NCBI GenBank assembly: GCA_902465605.1
Contig: CABQNT010000001.1
Location: 124,001 to 188,000, forward strand
Direction: 5' to 3'
Length of the DNA: 64,000 nt
Source of the DNA: Prevotella sp902465605
Lineage (GTDB): Bacteria; Bacteroidota; Bacteroidia; Bacteroidales; Bacteroidaceae
Part shown: positions 43,019-52,407 of the stretch, piece by piece
How the letters are laid out: each line of letters starts with the position of its first letter
How positions within the stretch are numbered: position 1 is the first letter of the stretch
Program-made: the position numbers and the translations under genes
The notes under the pieces: model-generated
Told to the model about the DNA's origin: nothing
The model's input: only the letters and a program-made list of their open reading frames with translations
Databases searched by the model: none

Positions 43019-43101
43019 CAATAGCATAGAGATTGGCCCCCAAAGTCATTGAGTTTGGAGATCAATAGCATGCAGATTGGCACTTAAAGTCAATGAGTTT
43101 G
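43019..43101. repeat. 22-bp-period array 4 (four clear cores)
   Basis: Cores start at 43019, 43041, 43063 and 43085: CAATAGCATAGAGATTG, CAAAGTCATTGAGTTTG, CAATAGCATGCAGATTG and TAAAGTCAATGAGTTTG. Two core types, CAAAGTCA-type and CAATAGCATG-type, alternate. Weaker units in phase may continue at 43107 and 43129. Confidence 0.85.
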
Positions 43102-43189
43102 TCTCGCAAGTGCAAATGACCATGGAGATACTGCCATTGACCAGCCTCATGGTACCCATAATTACACGGAAATTGTTTGGTCAAGAATA

Positions 43190-43226
43190 AAGCGAAACCC
43201 CACTCCTTACGAGTGGGATTTCGCTT
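43190..43226 (-). terminator. Terminator of alaS
   Basis: Stem AAGCGAAA..CCACTC / GAGTGG..TTTCGCTT with a two-base mismatch, about 100 bases beyond the alaS stop; on the minus strand it is followed by TTATTCTT. Confidence 0.75.
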
Positions 43227-43329
43227 CAATTAAACATGCTTCCATGGCGTTTGTTAACACACAAGGAAACATGTTTTTATTTTATGGTCATGCTTGTACG
43301 GTTGGCAGAGAGCCACCGTTGACGAACAA

Positions 43330-45951
43330 TTACAATTTGGCCAACTCGATAACTTTATCGACTGCAGCCCTGATACCATCCACATTCTTGCCGCCAGCCG
43401 ATGCGAAATGAGGTTGTCCGCCACCGCCTCCCTGAATGAGTTTGGCAGCTTCGCGAACCATTTGACCTGCGTTCAATCCGTGGTCTTTCACCATATCGTC
43501 ACTTAACATGACGCTCAGAAGTGGCTTCTGCTGTGCCGTAGAGCCGATGACGCAAAGCAAATGCGACGGTATAGCCTCACGAATCTTGAACACCAAGTCC
43601 TTAGCGGCGTTGCCATCGATAGGCAATACCACCTTGATAACGGTAACCCCATTGATAGTCTCAGCACGTCTGATGAGCTCGTCTTTGGTTCTTTGTACCG
43701 CTTGTGCTTGGAACTGTTCTATCTCCTTGCGCATGGTGTCGTGTTCGTCCATGTACTTTTCAATGACTCCTTTCAAGTCCTTGGCATTATTGAACAAGCT
43801 GCGGATGGCTTTCACCGTGTCTTCTATGGCATACATCGCTTCTTCGCACTTGCGACCAGTAATGGCTTCAAAACGACGAACACCAGCAGCTACCGAACTT
43901 TCGGATAGGATTTTGAACAGTCCGATGCGTCCCGTACTCTTGGCGTGAATGCCTCCACAGAACTCACATGACGGTCCGAAGCGCACTACTCGTACCTTGT
44001 CGCCATATTTTTCACCAAACAATGCAATGGCTCCCATTTCCTTCGCCTCTTCTATCGGTGTATCACGATGTTCGTCCAAGGGGATGTCTTGACGTATGAG
44101 GTCGTTTACTAACCGTTCTACCTGTCTGATTTCCTCGTCGGTCACCTTTTGGAAATGCGAGAAATCGAAGCGCAGCGTGTCGGGCGATACATACGATCCC
44201 TTTTGCTCCACATGGTCGCCAAGCACCTGTTTGAGTGCATAATCCAGCAGGTGAGTGGCTGTATGGTTTGCCGCACAGGCGTCACGTTTGTCAGTATCCA
44301 CGCAAGCCATGAAGTCAGCCTCAGGATGTTTTGGCAGTTGTTTGATGATGTGAATGCTTTGGTTGTTCTCACGTTTGGTGTCTATCACGTCCACCGTCTC
44401 GTGTTCACTTACCAAGACACCTTGGTCACCAACCTGACCTCCCATCTCTCCATAGAAGGGTGTGAAGTCCAAGATGACCTCGTAAAAACTGTTTTTTTTC
44501 TGGGTTACCTTGCGATACTTCAAAATGTGGCATTCGTATTCGGTATAGTCGTAGCCCACAAACTGCTGTTCGCCTTGTCTTATTTCTACCCAGTCGCTGT
44601 TTTCCACTTGTGCGGCATTGCGGGCACGGTCTTTCTGTTTCTGCATTTCTGCATGGAACTGTTGCTCGTCAACGCTGAATCCGTGCTCTCTGCATATCAG
44701 TTCTGTGAGATCAAGTGGAAAACCATAGGTATCGAAAAGACGGAAGGCTTGTTCGCCATCGATTTGCGTCTTGCCTGCTTTTTTCAGCTCGTCCATGGCG
44801 TTGCTCAATAGGTTGATACCCTTTTCGAGTGTCCGCAAGAACGAGTCTTCCTCTTCTTTCATCACCTTGCCAATCAACTCACGTTGGGCAACGAGTTCAG
44901 GATATGCTCCTCCCATTTCGTCTACGAGTACCGGGAGCAACTTATATACAAAGGCTTCACGCTGCCCCAAGAACGTGTAAGCATAGCGAACGGCACGGCG
45001 GAGGATGCGACGAATGACGTAACCTGCCTTGGCATTGCTGGGTAGTTGTCCGTCAGCGATGGAGAAGGCTACGGCTCTAAGGTGGTCAGCCACTACACGC
45101 ATCGCCACGTCTACATCTTCTTGTTCGCCATATTTCTTGCCCGACAGGCGTTCCATCTCATGGATGAATGGCTGAAAGATGTCGGTGTCGTAGTTGGAAT
45201 TCTTTCCTTGCAGCATCCTGACCAATCGCTCGAATCCCATTCCGGTATCAATAACGTTCATGGAGAGTGGCTCCAAAGAACCATCGGCCTTGCGATTGAA
45301 CTGCATGAATACGATGTTCCAAATCTCGATGACCTGTGGATGATCCTTGTTCACCAGTTCCCGTCCGGGTAGTTGTGCTTTCTCTTCGTCCGAACGCGAG
45401 TCTACGTGTATCTCCGAACAAGGACCGCAAGGTCCTGTATCACCCATTTCCCAAAAGTTGTCGTGCTTGTTGCCATTGATGATATGGTCGGCTGGCAGGT
45501 GCTTGCGCCAATACTTCTCTGCCTCGCTGTCGTGCGGGATGTTTTCTTCGGGTGAGCCTTCAAACACCGTCACATACAAATCTTTTGGATCCAAGTGCAG
45601 CACGTCCACCAAATATTCCCACGCATAGTCAATGGCACCTTCCTTAAAGTAGTCGCCAAAGCTCCAGTTGCCGAGCATCTCGAACATGGTGTGGTGGTAA
45701 GTGTCTCGTCCCACCTCCTCAAGGTCGTTGTGCTTTCCGCTCACACGGAGGCATTTCTGCGAGTCGGCTCTGCGGCGTGGTTCAGGTTGTTTGTTGCCCA
45801 GGATGATATCCTTCCATTGGTTCATGCCTGCATTGGTAAACATCAGGGTGGGGTCGTCTTTGATAACCATGGGTGCCGAAGCCACGATGGTGTGTCCTTT
45901 CGACTCAAAGAATTTCTTGAACGATTCGCGTATCTCGTTTGCTGTCATCAT
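43330..45951 (-). CDS. alaS: Alanyl-tRNA synthetase
   Basis: Charges tRNA-Ala with alanine and edits mischarged serine. It is 873 residues, the normal size. The N-terminal catalytic domain opens IRESFKKFFESKGH and has MFTNAGMNQWK near 33-43; the editing domain has NHTATHLLDYAL near 565 and CEFCGGIHAKSTGRIG near 665, which hold the zinc ligands; the C-terminal glycine-rich motif GGGGGQPHFASAGG is at about 845. Start 45951 or 45948. Transcription is divergent from merR. Confidence 0.97.
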   Translation of the reverse strand: MMTANEIRESFKKFFESKGHTIVASAPMVIKDDPTLMFTNAGMNQWKDIILGNKQPEPRRRADSQKCLRVSGKHNDLEEVGRDTYHHTMFEMLGNWSFGDYFKEGAIDYAWEYLVDVLHLDPKDLYVTVFEGSPEENIPHDSEAEKYWRKHLPADHIINGNKHDNFWEMGDTGPCGPCSEIHVDSRSDEEKAQLPGRELVNKDHPQVIEIWNIVFMQFNRKADGSLEPLSMNVIDTGMGFERLVRMLQGKNSNYDTDIFQPFIHEMERLSGKKYGEQEDVDVAMRVVADHLRAVAFSIADGQLPSNAKAGYVIRRILRRAVRYAYTFLGQREAFVYKLLPVLVDEMGGAYPELVAQRELIGKVMKEEEDSFLRTLEKGINLLSNAMDELKKAGKTQIDGEQAFRLFDTYGFPLDLTELICREHGFSVDEQQFHAEMQKQKDRARNAAQVENSDWVEIRQGEQQFVGYDYTEYECHILKYRKVTQKKNSFYEVILDFTPFYGEMGGQVGDQGVLVSEHETVDVIDTKRENNQSIHIIKQLPKHPEADFMACVDTDKRDACAANHTATHLLDYALKQVLGDHVEQKGSYVSPDTLRFDFSHFQKVTDEEIRQVERLVNDLIRQDIPLDEHRDTPIEEAKEMGAIALFGEKYGDKVRVVRFGPSCEFCGGIHAKSTGRIGLFKILSESSVAAGVRRFEAITGRKCEEAMYAIEDTVKAIRSLFNNAKDLKGVIEKYMDEHDTMRKEIEQFQAQAVQRTKDELIRRAETINGVTVIKVVLPIDGNAAKDLVFKIREAIPSHLLCVIGSTAQQKPLLSVMLSDDMVKDHGLNAGQMVREAAKLIQGGGGGQPHFASAGGKNVDGIRAAVDKVIELAKL

Positions 45952-46023
45952 CTGTTCTTATCTTGTTTATGGTTGTTTTTATTCTTCGTAAAGTGCTGGC
46001 GTAGCACCTGAATTAATTAGCGG

Positions 46024-46055
46024 CAAAATTATAAAAAAAAGGATAAAGTGCCAAA
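46024..46055 (-). promoter_or_regulatory. Promoter of alaS
   Basis: TTTG (-33, 46052-46055), 20-base spacer and TAATTTTG (-7, 46024-46031) on the minus strand. A second -7-like box, TATCTTTG, overlaps the -33 at 46052-46059. In the leader a small GTGCT/AGCAC hairpin lies at 45993-46007. Confidence 0.6.
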
Positions 46056-46283
46056 GATATCGCTTAAATTCAGTTGGTTAGAGAAGTTTGAGAACCTCGT
46101 ATAGGTAGGCCTTTCCTCTTCATTGTAACCCTGTGCCGTGAGCAGTCTGTACCCTCCAATCATTGGAAAGTATTTCTTGTTGATTTGAAACACATGGTTG
46201 AATACTTGGCATGGCGAGGTGTTCTATGAAAACTTGTTTTAAAAGAATGGCTTAGAGAAATGCGTCTTTTCAAAAAAAATAAG

Positions 46284-46291
46284 TATATTTG
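46284..46291 (+). promoter_or_regulatory. Promoter -7 box for merR
   Basis: TATATTTG, about 38 bases before the start at 46330; no clear -33 box. Confidence 0.5.
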
Positions 46292-46329
46292 CAATAGAAA
46301 TCCAGCTTTTGACTTAAAAATTAACGACA

Positions 46330-46680
46330 ATGGCACTGAATCCCAATAAGAATGTGAAGCTTTACTACTCCATTAAGGAGGTGGCTAAGCAGTTTGGTAT
46401 CAATGAAAGTACATTGAGATACTGGGAAACCGAGTTCCCCCAGTTGAAGCCAAAGACTGTGAGTTCGACCAAGGTTCGGCAGTATACAGATGCCGACATC
46501 GAGGAGATTCGCGTGATTTATAACTTGGTTAGGGTGCGCGGTTTTAAGCTGTCGGCCGCCAGAAAGATGCTGGGTGCCAACAGAAAAGGTGCCGAAAAGA
46601 GTTCGGAAGTGCTGGAAACGTTGCTGTCTGTGCGCGATCAGTTGCAAGAACTGCGCAAACAGCTGGATATGATTGTTTGA
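46330..46680 (+). CDS. MerR family transcriptional regulator
   Basis: Small DNA-binding protein of 116 residues. The winged helix is at about 12-80: YYSIKEVAKQFGINESTLRYWE is the recognition helix-turn-helix, and RQYTDADIEEIRVIYNLVRVRGFKLSAARKML the second part. A short coiled coil (VLETLLSVRDQLQELRKQL) ends the protein and would form the dimer. There is no effector domain and no cysteine for metal sensing, so it is of the short Bacteroidetes type whose targets are unknown. Confidence 0.9.
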   Translation: MALNPNKNVKLYYSIKEVAKQFGINESTLRYWETEFPQLKPKTVSSTKVRQYTDADIEEIRVIYNLVRVRGFKLSAARKMLGANRKGAEKSSEVLETLLSVRDQLQELRKQLDMIV

Positions 46681-46892
46681 GGTTTGAGTTTATAAGTTTT
46701 TGAGTTGATGAGTTTTTAAGTTGGTGAGTTTTCTAGTTTTTATGTTGACAAAGGAAACCGTATGGTTCGGTTTCTCGTTCGTTAACGCCTCACCTCAAAC
46801 CCCCAAATGGCCTATCAACTCGCAAATCCAAAGCTTAATAAACACTACACTTATCAACTCGTAAACTCGTGAACTTGTAAACTAAGATAAAC
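46681..46892. repeat. 8-bp-period repeat element 1, inverted, between merR and relA/spoT
   Basis: Left part 46686-46749 is eight diverged 8-bp units of the form GAGTTKAY in the forward sense; the right part about 46855-46882 carries the inverse units (ATCAACTC, GTAAACTC, GTGAACTT, GTAAACTA). Between them is a hairpin GAAACCG / CGGTTTC (46754-46774). The whole could fold as a long weak stem and act as a two-way terminator for the convergent genes. Confidence 0.65.
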
Positions 46893-49169
46893 TTACATAA
46901 TTTGTTGAATCTCTTGCAAGCCTTTTACTTTTTTCAAGCTGTTGATGATGTTCTTTACTTCTTGTCGATTATGAACGAGAACCTCGATTTTACCCATAAA
47001 AATATCTTCCTTGCTGGTTAGCGAAAGATTGTGCATGTTGACGTTCATCTCATCTGAAATGACATCCACGACATCGTGCAACATGCCTTGACGGTCGATG
47101 CCTCTGATCTCGATGGTGGCGTTGAAAAGGCGGATGTTGCGCATATCCCACTTAGCATCCAGCAGTCGATTGCCGTAACTAGACTTCAGTTTGCTGGCCA
47201 CAGGGCAGTTGCGCTTGTGTATTTCTACATGATTCTGGTTGTCAATGTAGCCCAGGATGTCATCGCCGGGGATGGGATGACAGCAGGTGGGGAAGAGGTA
47301 GGTGTCGATGTTGCCGTCGTTGATGACGATAGCCTTCTTTCGATTGAGTGTATTATCGACGGTGAATGGCTCGGCCTTCTTATCCTGTTCGTCTTTCTTG
47401 TCATGTCCGATGAAGGGTACATACTTGAGCCAATTGCTGGGTGAAGAGCTTTTCTTTTTCTTGTTCAGCTCGTCCAAGTCTTTTTCTGTCAAGATAACCG
47501 ACTTATTACCGATGCACAAGAACAGGCTCTCGTGTTTCTTTAAGTTATGAAATTCGCATAACTTGTCGAGAACGGATGTGGTCATTTCCATGTCATTGCG
47601 CTCCAACCAAGCGTTGAGAAAGGCTTCGCCTTGCTTTTGTATCTCTCTGTTGTTGCGCCTGAGGATGGCCTGTATCTTTGCTTTAGCCTTGGCTGTGGTG
47701 GCAAAGTTGAGCCAAGAGGGCTGCACATGTTGCGACTTGCTGGTTAATATCTCTACCTGATCGCCGCTTTGCAGCTTATGACTCAGCGGAACCAACTTAT
47801 GATTGACCTTGGCTCCGATACAATGACTGCCCAGTAGGGTGTGTATCTGGAAAGCGAAGTCGAGCGCAGTGCAGCCGGCGGGCATGGTCTTGATTTCGCC
47901 TTTAGGGGTGAACACGAATATCTCGGAGGCAAAGAGGTTCAGCTTGATGGCATCGAGAAAGTCCATGGCATCGGGCTGTGGGTCGTCCAAAATCTCCTTG
48001 ATGGTGCGCAACCATTCGTTCAGTTCGTTCTCATCCTCGGTATATTCACCTTTGTCTTTGTATTTCCAGTGAGCCGCAAAGCCTTGTTCGGCCACCTCGT
48101 TCATGCGGTCACTGCGTATCTGAACTTCAATCCAACGGCCTTGTTTGCTCATCAAAGTGACGTGTAGGGCTTGATATCCGTTGGCCTTTGGGTGGCTCAA
48201 CCAGTCGCGCAGTCGGTCGGGATGCGACTTGTAGATGCGGCTGATGGCCACATATATTTTAAAGCATTCGTCAATCTCGTCGGCCCTTACCTTTGGTGTG
48301 AAGATGATTCGTACGGCCAAGATGTCGTAAATTTCGTCGAAGGTGACATGCTTGGTCTGCATCTTGTTCCATATAGAGTATGGACTTTTGACCCTTGCTT
48401 TCAGCTCATAGTCAATGCCCATGGCATCAAGGGTCTCCTTGATGGGTGCCGTGAACAGCTCGAAGAGGCGGTCACGTTGCTCCTTCGTGAAGGAAAGCTT
48501 GTTGGTGATGCTGGCGTATTCTTCGGGATGTTCGAACCGGAAACTGAGGTTTTCCAGTTCGGTCTTAATCTTATTCAGGCCCAATCGGTTCGCCAATGGC
48601 GCATATATATATAAGGTTTCGCCGGCTATCTTGTACTGTTTGTTGGCTGGTTGCGACTGTAGCGTGCGCATGTTGTGCAGGCGGTCGCATATTTTAATAA
48701 GGATAACGCGGATGTCATCGCTCATGGTGAGCAGCAACTTTTTGAAGTTTTCCGCCTGAGCCGATGCCCTGTCGCCGAAGATGCCTCCACTAATTTTTGT
48801 GAGTCCATCGACGATTTGTGCAATCTTGGGGCCGAATATGTTCTCGATGTCCTCAACAGTATAGTCGGTATCTTCCACCACATCGTGCAGAAGTGCCGAG
48901 CAGATGCTGGTTGACCCCAGTCCCATCTCCTCACAAGCAATCTGCGCTACGGCGATGGGGTGCATGATGTACGGCTCGCCCGAGAGACGTCTTACGCCTT
49001 TGTGTGCTTGACGTGCGAAGTTGAAAGCCTTGGTGATGATGTCTACCTTCTTTCTGTGACGGGAAGCCAGGTAGGTGTCCAGCAGATGTTGGAACGCATC
49101 TTGGATGGTTTTTTCTTCCAGTTCGTCTTTACTTTCTTTATCTTGAATCTCTTGATTGTCCATACTCAA
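46893..49169 (-). CDS. Bifunctional (p)ppGpp synthetase/hydrolase RelA/SpoT
   Basis: Rel-type enzyme of 758 residues that makes and degrades (p)ppGpp in the stringent response. The HD hydrolase domain has GEPYIMHPIAVA near 65 and LLHDVVEDT near 92; the synthetase domain has RVKSPYSIWNKM near 264 and YDILAVRIIF near 284; TGS (PKGEIKTMPAGCTALDFAF near 413) and C-terminal ACT domains follow. With both HD and synthetase motifs intact it should carry out both reactions. It is the last gene of the parA-parB-DUF5683-mltD-rel run. Confidence 0.95.
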   Translation of the reverse strand: MSMDNQEIQDKESKDELEEKTIQDAFQHLLDTYLASRHRKKVDIITKAFNFARQAHKGVRRLSGEPYIMHPIAVAQIACEEMGLGSTSICSALLHDVVEDTDYTVEDIENIFGPKIAQIVDGLTKISGGIFGDRASAQAENFKKLLLTMSDDIRVILIKICDRLHNMRTLQSQPANKQYKIAGETLYIYAPLANRLGLNKIKTELENLSFRFEHPEEYASITNKLSFTKEQRDRLFELFTAPIKETLDAMGIDYELKARVKSPYSIWNKMQTKHVTFDEIYDILAVRIIFTPKVRADEIDECFKIYVAISRIYKSHPDRLRDWLSHPKANGYQALHVTLMSKQGRWIEVQIRSDRMNEVAEQGFAAHWKYKDKGEYTEDENELNEWLRTIKEILDDPQPDAMDFLDAIKLNLFASEIFVFTPKGEIKTMPAGCTALDFAFQIHTLLGSHCIGAKVNHKLVPLSHKLQSGDQVEILTSKSQHVQPSWLNFATTAKAKAKIQAILRRNNREIQKQGEAFLNAWLERNDMEMTTSVLDKLCEFHNLKKHESLFLCIGNKSVILTEKDLDELNKKKKSSSPSNWLKYVPFIGHDKKDEQDKKAEPFTVDNTLNRKKAIVINDGNIDTYLFPTCCHPIPGDDILGYIDNQNHVEIHKRNCPVASKLKSSYGNRLLDAKWDMRNIRLFNATIEIRGIDRQGMLHDVVDVISDEMNVNMHNLSLTSKEDIFMGKIEVLVHNRQEVKNIINSLKKVKGLQEIQQIM

Positions 49170-49191
49170 TTCTCCCCATGATGGTTGAGCG

Positions 49192-50559
49192 TTACCTCAC
49201 CCTTATTTTCTTTCCTTTCCTGATGTTGTTGCCTTTCAGGCCATTGAGCCTCTTGAGCTTCTTAACGGTCGTATTGTTGCGAGCAGCGATTTCGGATAAT
49301 GTATCTCCTCCTCTAACGGTAACAGTCTTGCTGGACGAACGTCTTCTTCGGCTACTGCGTGACGATTTGCGCCTGCTGCGTTTGCTTTTGCTCCTGCTGT
49401 AGCTCTTGCGTGAGCTGGATGCCGATGTTCTGCCACTCGAATAGCTGGGTACCTCTTGCGCTATTTCCACCTCTGATCGCTTGGTCAGCAGCACGTCGGC
49501 GTTGTAAGCATATACCGAATCCTCCTGATCGATGAACGAATTAATCTTGTCCACGGGCAGACGAAGGGTGGATGGCTTGGTGTATCCGATGACGATGTTC
49601 TTGCGATATTGCGGATTGAGCGACCGTACAAGCTCCTCATCCACGTTCAACACTTGTGCAATTTGCTTGAAATGAACGTCGCGGTTGACGAGGATGGTAT
49701 CTGTCTTGGCTGGCAAGTCAGTGGTCATTGGGCAGATGTTGTGCTCGCAGTAGTAGTTCATGATGTAGTTGGCTGCGATGAATGCCGGGACATATCCTCG
49801 TGTTTCGCGTGGCAAGTAGGGGTATATTTTCCAGTAGTCCTTGCTGCCACCAGCACGATGGATGGCCTGTGTGAGTTTGTCTGGGCCACAGTTGTAGGCT
49901 GCAATAACCAGATTCCAGTCGCCAAAGATGCGGTATAGGTCGCTCAAGTAGTTGGCTGCGGCGTACGAAGACTTGATGGGATCGCATCGCTCGTCAAGCA
50001 AAGAGTTGATTTCCAGACCGTAATTCTTGGCGGTAGCCAACATGAATTGCCACAGTCCCGTGGCACCTACACGCGAAACAGCCTTGGGGTTGAGTCCCGA
50101 TTCAATCACCGGAAGGTATTTCAACTCAAGTGGCAAACTATACGTTTCCAAGGCCTGTTCGAAGATAGGCATGTAAAAATTGGAGGCACCGAGCATGATA
50201 CCTACTGCGTTGCGCAGCTCGTTGCTGTACCTGTCGATGAACTTTTGTACCACGTTGTTGTATGGCATCTCCATAATTGTGGGCAAACGGCGCAGACGAT
50301 CCTTGTAAACATCTGGCTCGTAAGTCTTGTTTACATTTGGTAAGTTGCAATCAGCATCACGTTTCAGGTATGTTTTTGTGTTATACAGGTGAAGCAGACT
50401 GTCAATCTCAGACGTCATAGCTTCGGGTAAGTCAAATGTTTCGTTTTCACCTTTTTCATTTGTCACGGTGATTTCTGTGTCGTCATCAACGACCTGCGCT
50501 TGCAGCGATGATGAGAATACAACAAGCAGGGTGACTATGAATAAATAATTTTTCTTCAT
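49192..50559 (-). CDS. Lytic transglycosylase with LysM (MltD-like)
   Basis: Exported peptidoglycan lytic transglycosylase of 455 residues. A signal peptide is at 1-21 (KKNYLFIVTLLVVFSSSLQAQ). The SLT catalytic domain has the Glu in PVIESGLNPKAVS near 151, ATGLWQFM near 165 and AAYNCGP near 219. A Ser/Arg-rich linker of about 45 residues (375-415) precedes one LysM domain at the C-terminus (GDTLSEIAARNNTTVKKLKRLNGL). The linker is very basic and probably unstructured. It follows DUF5683 by 42 bases and precedes rel by 22. Confidence 0.93.
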   Translation of the reverse strand: MKKNYLFIVTLLVVFSSSLQAQVVDDDTEITVTNEKGENETFDLPEAMTSEIDSLLHLYNTKTYLKRDADCNLPNVNKTYEPDVYKDRLRRLPTIMEMPYNNVVQKFIDRYSNELRNAVGIMLGASNFYMPIFEQALETYSLPLELKYLPVIESGLNPKAVSRVGATGLWQFMLATAKNYGLEINSLLDERCDPIKSSYAAANYLSDLYRIFGDWNLVIAAYNCGPDKLTQAIHRAGGSKDYWKIYPYLPRETRGYVPAFIAANYIMNYYCEHNICPMTTDLPAKTDTILVNRDVHFKQIAQVLNVDEELVRSLNPQYRKNIVIGYTKPSTLRLPVDKINSFIDQEDSVYAYNADVLLTKRSEVEIAQEVPSYSSGRTSASSSRKSYSRSKSKRSRRKSSRSSRRRRSSSKTVTVRGGDTLSEIAARNNTTVKKLKRLNGLKGNNIRKGKKIRVR

Positions 50560-50601
50560 GATTGGTTTCTTGTCTGTTTATTTGATTGGCTATCTTTTGT
50601 T

Positions 50602-51357
50602 TCAGAAGCTGAGGCTACAATGTATGCCAAGACCGCCTGATTTCAAGGGATTCCTGTTCATATTGGTGTTGACAACCGTGGGCTCAATGCGCAAACTCAA
50701 GTCGTCAGAGATGTCAAACTCTGACAAAGAGGCGTCAACGTAGGCATCAATTACCGACAAAGCGTAGACCCCGATGAGCGTGAAGAAGCTCAAGTCGCGC
50801 CAACGACGGTAGCGATCCTTGCGCTTTCTAAACAGTTCCTTGTATCTATCAATGTTCGATGCGTCGATTTGGTTGCCTAAATGCAGAAACTGTTTGTAGC
50901 TCTGCGATTGCGGATCGTTGTCCATCAGGTCGATGTAAGCTTGCGAATAGTCGTGATACATCTGGTTATTCCAGCGCATGGCATAGTAGCAGCCCACAAA
51001 ACCACCATAGACAATGGGCAGCTTCCAGTATTTCCGGTTGTAGATTTGACCAGCTCCTGGCAGAACAACAGCCAGCCACATGGCTCGTTTGGCATCGGGT
51101 CGCCAGGTGTTCCAGTCGCGCTTGATTTTCTTCGCGGCCTTTTCTGTCTCTGCAAAGACAAGGGTGTCTGATGGGTTGACGGCCTTTTCTGCGGGAATGG
51201 CCTTGGCGTTGTCTTCTCCGATGATGACGCGTGGGTCGGTGTCCTTGATGCTGTCGCCCACTTGAATCTGGGCCTGACACCATGCTGCACACAGCAGAAT
51301 GGCGCATGTCAAGCTGATACGAAGGGACGATGATAGGTTGTCACGCATGGTTTTCAC
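50602..51357 (-). CDS. DUF5683 domain-containing membrane protein
   Basis: Protein of 251 residues with a signal peptide (about 12-29, ISLTCAILLCAAWCQAQ) and the DUF5683 core: MWLAVVLPGAGQIYNRKYWKLPIVYGGFVG near 92-122, two short hydrophobic helices and RRWRDLSFFTLIGVYALSVIDAYV near 186. Its place between parB and the lytic transglycosylase is a conserved Bacteroidetes arrangement. Function is unknown; the context suggests the cell envelope at division or chromosome segregation. It starts 9 bases after parB. Confidence 0.88.
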   Translation of the reverse strand: MKTMRDNLSSSLRISLTCAILLCAAWCQAQIQVGDSIKDTDPRVIIGEDNAKAIPAEKAVNPSDTLVFAETEKAAKKIKRDWNTWRPDAKRAMWLAVVLPGAGQIYNRKYWKLPIVYGGFVGCYYAMRWNNQMYHDYSQAYIDLMDNDPQSQSYKQFLHLGNQIDASNIDRYKELFRKRKDRYRRWRDLSFFTLIGVYALSVIDAYVDASLSEFDISDDLSLRIEPTVVNTNMNRNPLKSGGLGIHCSLSF

Positions 51358-51366
51358 GAAAGTAAC

Positions 51367-52275
51367 TTAGTCTTTCAGTTTGTCAAAGATGTTCATCAGA
51401 CGTTCCAATTCCTGCTCGTTGGCGAAAGGAATGCTGATTTTTCCTTTTCCCTTGGCGCTACATGTCATTTGAACTTTTGTCTTCAGAAATGTAGATAAGC
51501 GCAGTCTCAGCACGTCAAATTCCTCTGGCAAGCCGCCCTTGGCCGAGCTATGCTTCTCTGATTTCCGCAGCTCTCCGCCGTTCTTGAGCTGTTGTGCCAG
51601 TTCTTCCACCTTTCTAACGGGGTAACCATTCTTCTGTACTTCCTTGAACAGCTTGATTTGCATCGACGGGCTTTCTACGGCAAGTAAAGCCCGCGCGTGC
51701 CCCATGTCAATCTCTTTCTTCTGCAAAGCCATTTGTACTTGAGCCGGCAGTTTCAGCAAGCGCAGGTAATTGGTGATGGCCGTGCGGCTCTTTCCCACGT
51801 GCTTAGACACTTTCTCTTGCGTCATGCCACTCTTTTCCATCAGCTTTTCGTAAGCCAGAGCAATCTCGATGGCATTGAGGTCTTCGCGCTGAATGTTCTC
51901 AACCAATGCCATCTCCATGACCGTTTCATCGTCTATCGTCCGAATATACGCAGGTATAGCCTCTAAACCAACGATTTGCGATGCGCGCCAACGACGCTCA
52001 CCAGCTACGATTTGATATTTTTCGGCGGCCACTTGGCGTAGGGTGATGGGTTGAATGATGCCTATTTCTCGAATACTTGATGCCAATTCTTCCAACGCCT
52101 CTTGGTCAAATTCGCGACGAGGCTGGTTGGGATTGGCTTCAATTTGTTCGATGGGCACCTCGTTGATGGTCGAACTGCCTTGCGTTTGTATGTTGTCTGT
52201 CGAAATGAGAGCATCGAGCCCTCGTCCTAACGCCGGAGCTTTTGTGGAATGACTATATTTTTTTCGTACTGCCAT
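51367..52275 (-). CDS. parB: Chromosome partitioning protein ParB
   Basis: Centromere-binding CTPase of 302 residues. The N-terminal ParB/Srx domain has IEANPNQPRREFD near 45-57, LRQVAAEKYQIVAGERRWRAS near 80-100 with the GERR CTP-site motif, and ENIQREDLNAIEIALAY near 129. The helix-turn-helix (TQEKVSKHVGKSRTAITNYLRL) is near 152-173 and the C-terminal dimer domain follows. A 132-base gap separates it from parA. I did not find a perfect parS (TGTTTCACGTGAAACA-type) site in the window. Confidence 0.95.
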   Translation of the reverse strand: MAVRKKYSHSTKAPALGRGLDALISTDNIQTQGSSTINEVPIEQIEANPNQPRREFDQEALEELASSIREIGIIQPITLRQVAAEKYQIVAGERRWRASQIVGLEAIPAYIRTIDDETVMEMALVENIQREDLNAIEIALAYEKLMEKSGMTQEKVSKHVGKSRTAITNYLRLLKLPAQVQMALQKKEIDMGHARALLAVESPSMQIKLFKEVQKNGYPVRKVEELAQQLKNGGELRKSEKHSSAKGGLPEEFDVLRLRLSTFLKTKVQMTCSAKGKGKISIPFANEQELERLMNIFDKLKD

Positions 52276-52407
52276 GAGTCTGTTTTACTTATTGGAAGAA
52301 TGGAAAATGGTGGTTTTGGTTATGAATGGAATAACAGAGAATGTGTGTTAACGCTGGCCGAAGAAAGCTGTAGAGTCCTGACATTCCGCTATCTTGGCGT
52401 CTACTAC

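Larger units (their letters stand above)
42774..43329. other. Intergenic region GH95 / alaS
   Basis: About 555 bases with no recognisable gene. It holds the GH95 promoter (42849-42879), the fourth 22-bp-period array (43019-43101, with two weaker units to about 43145) and the alaS terminator (43190-43226). Confidence 0.65.
45952..46329. other. Divergent intergenic region alaS / merR
   Basis: About 380 bases with the alaS promoter (46024-46055) and the merR box (46284-46291). Between them lies an 11-bp palindrome CCAATCATTGG near 46156. No gene or RNA recognised. Confidence 0.5.

Noticed and set aside
45993..46007. T-box or other riboswitch in the alaS leader
   Set aside because: Only a 5-bp GTGCT/AGCAC hairpin is present; none of the conserved riboswitch or T-box motifs can be seen.
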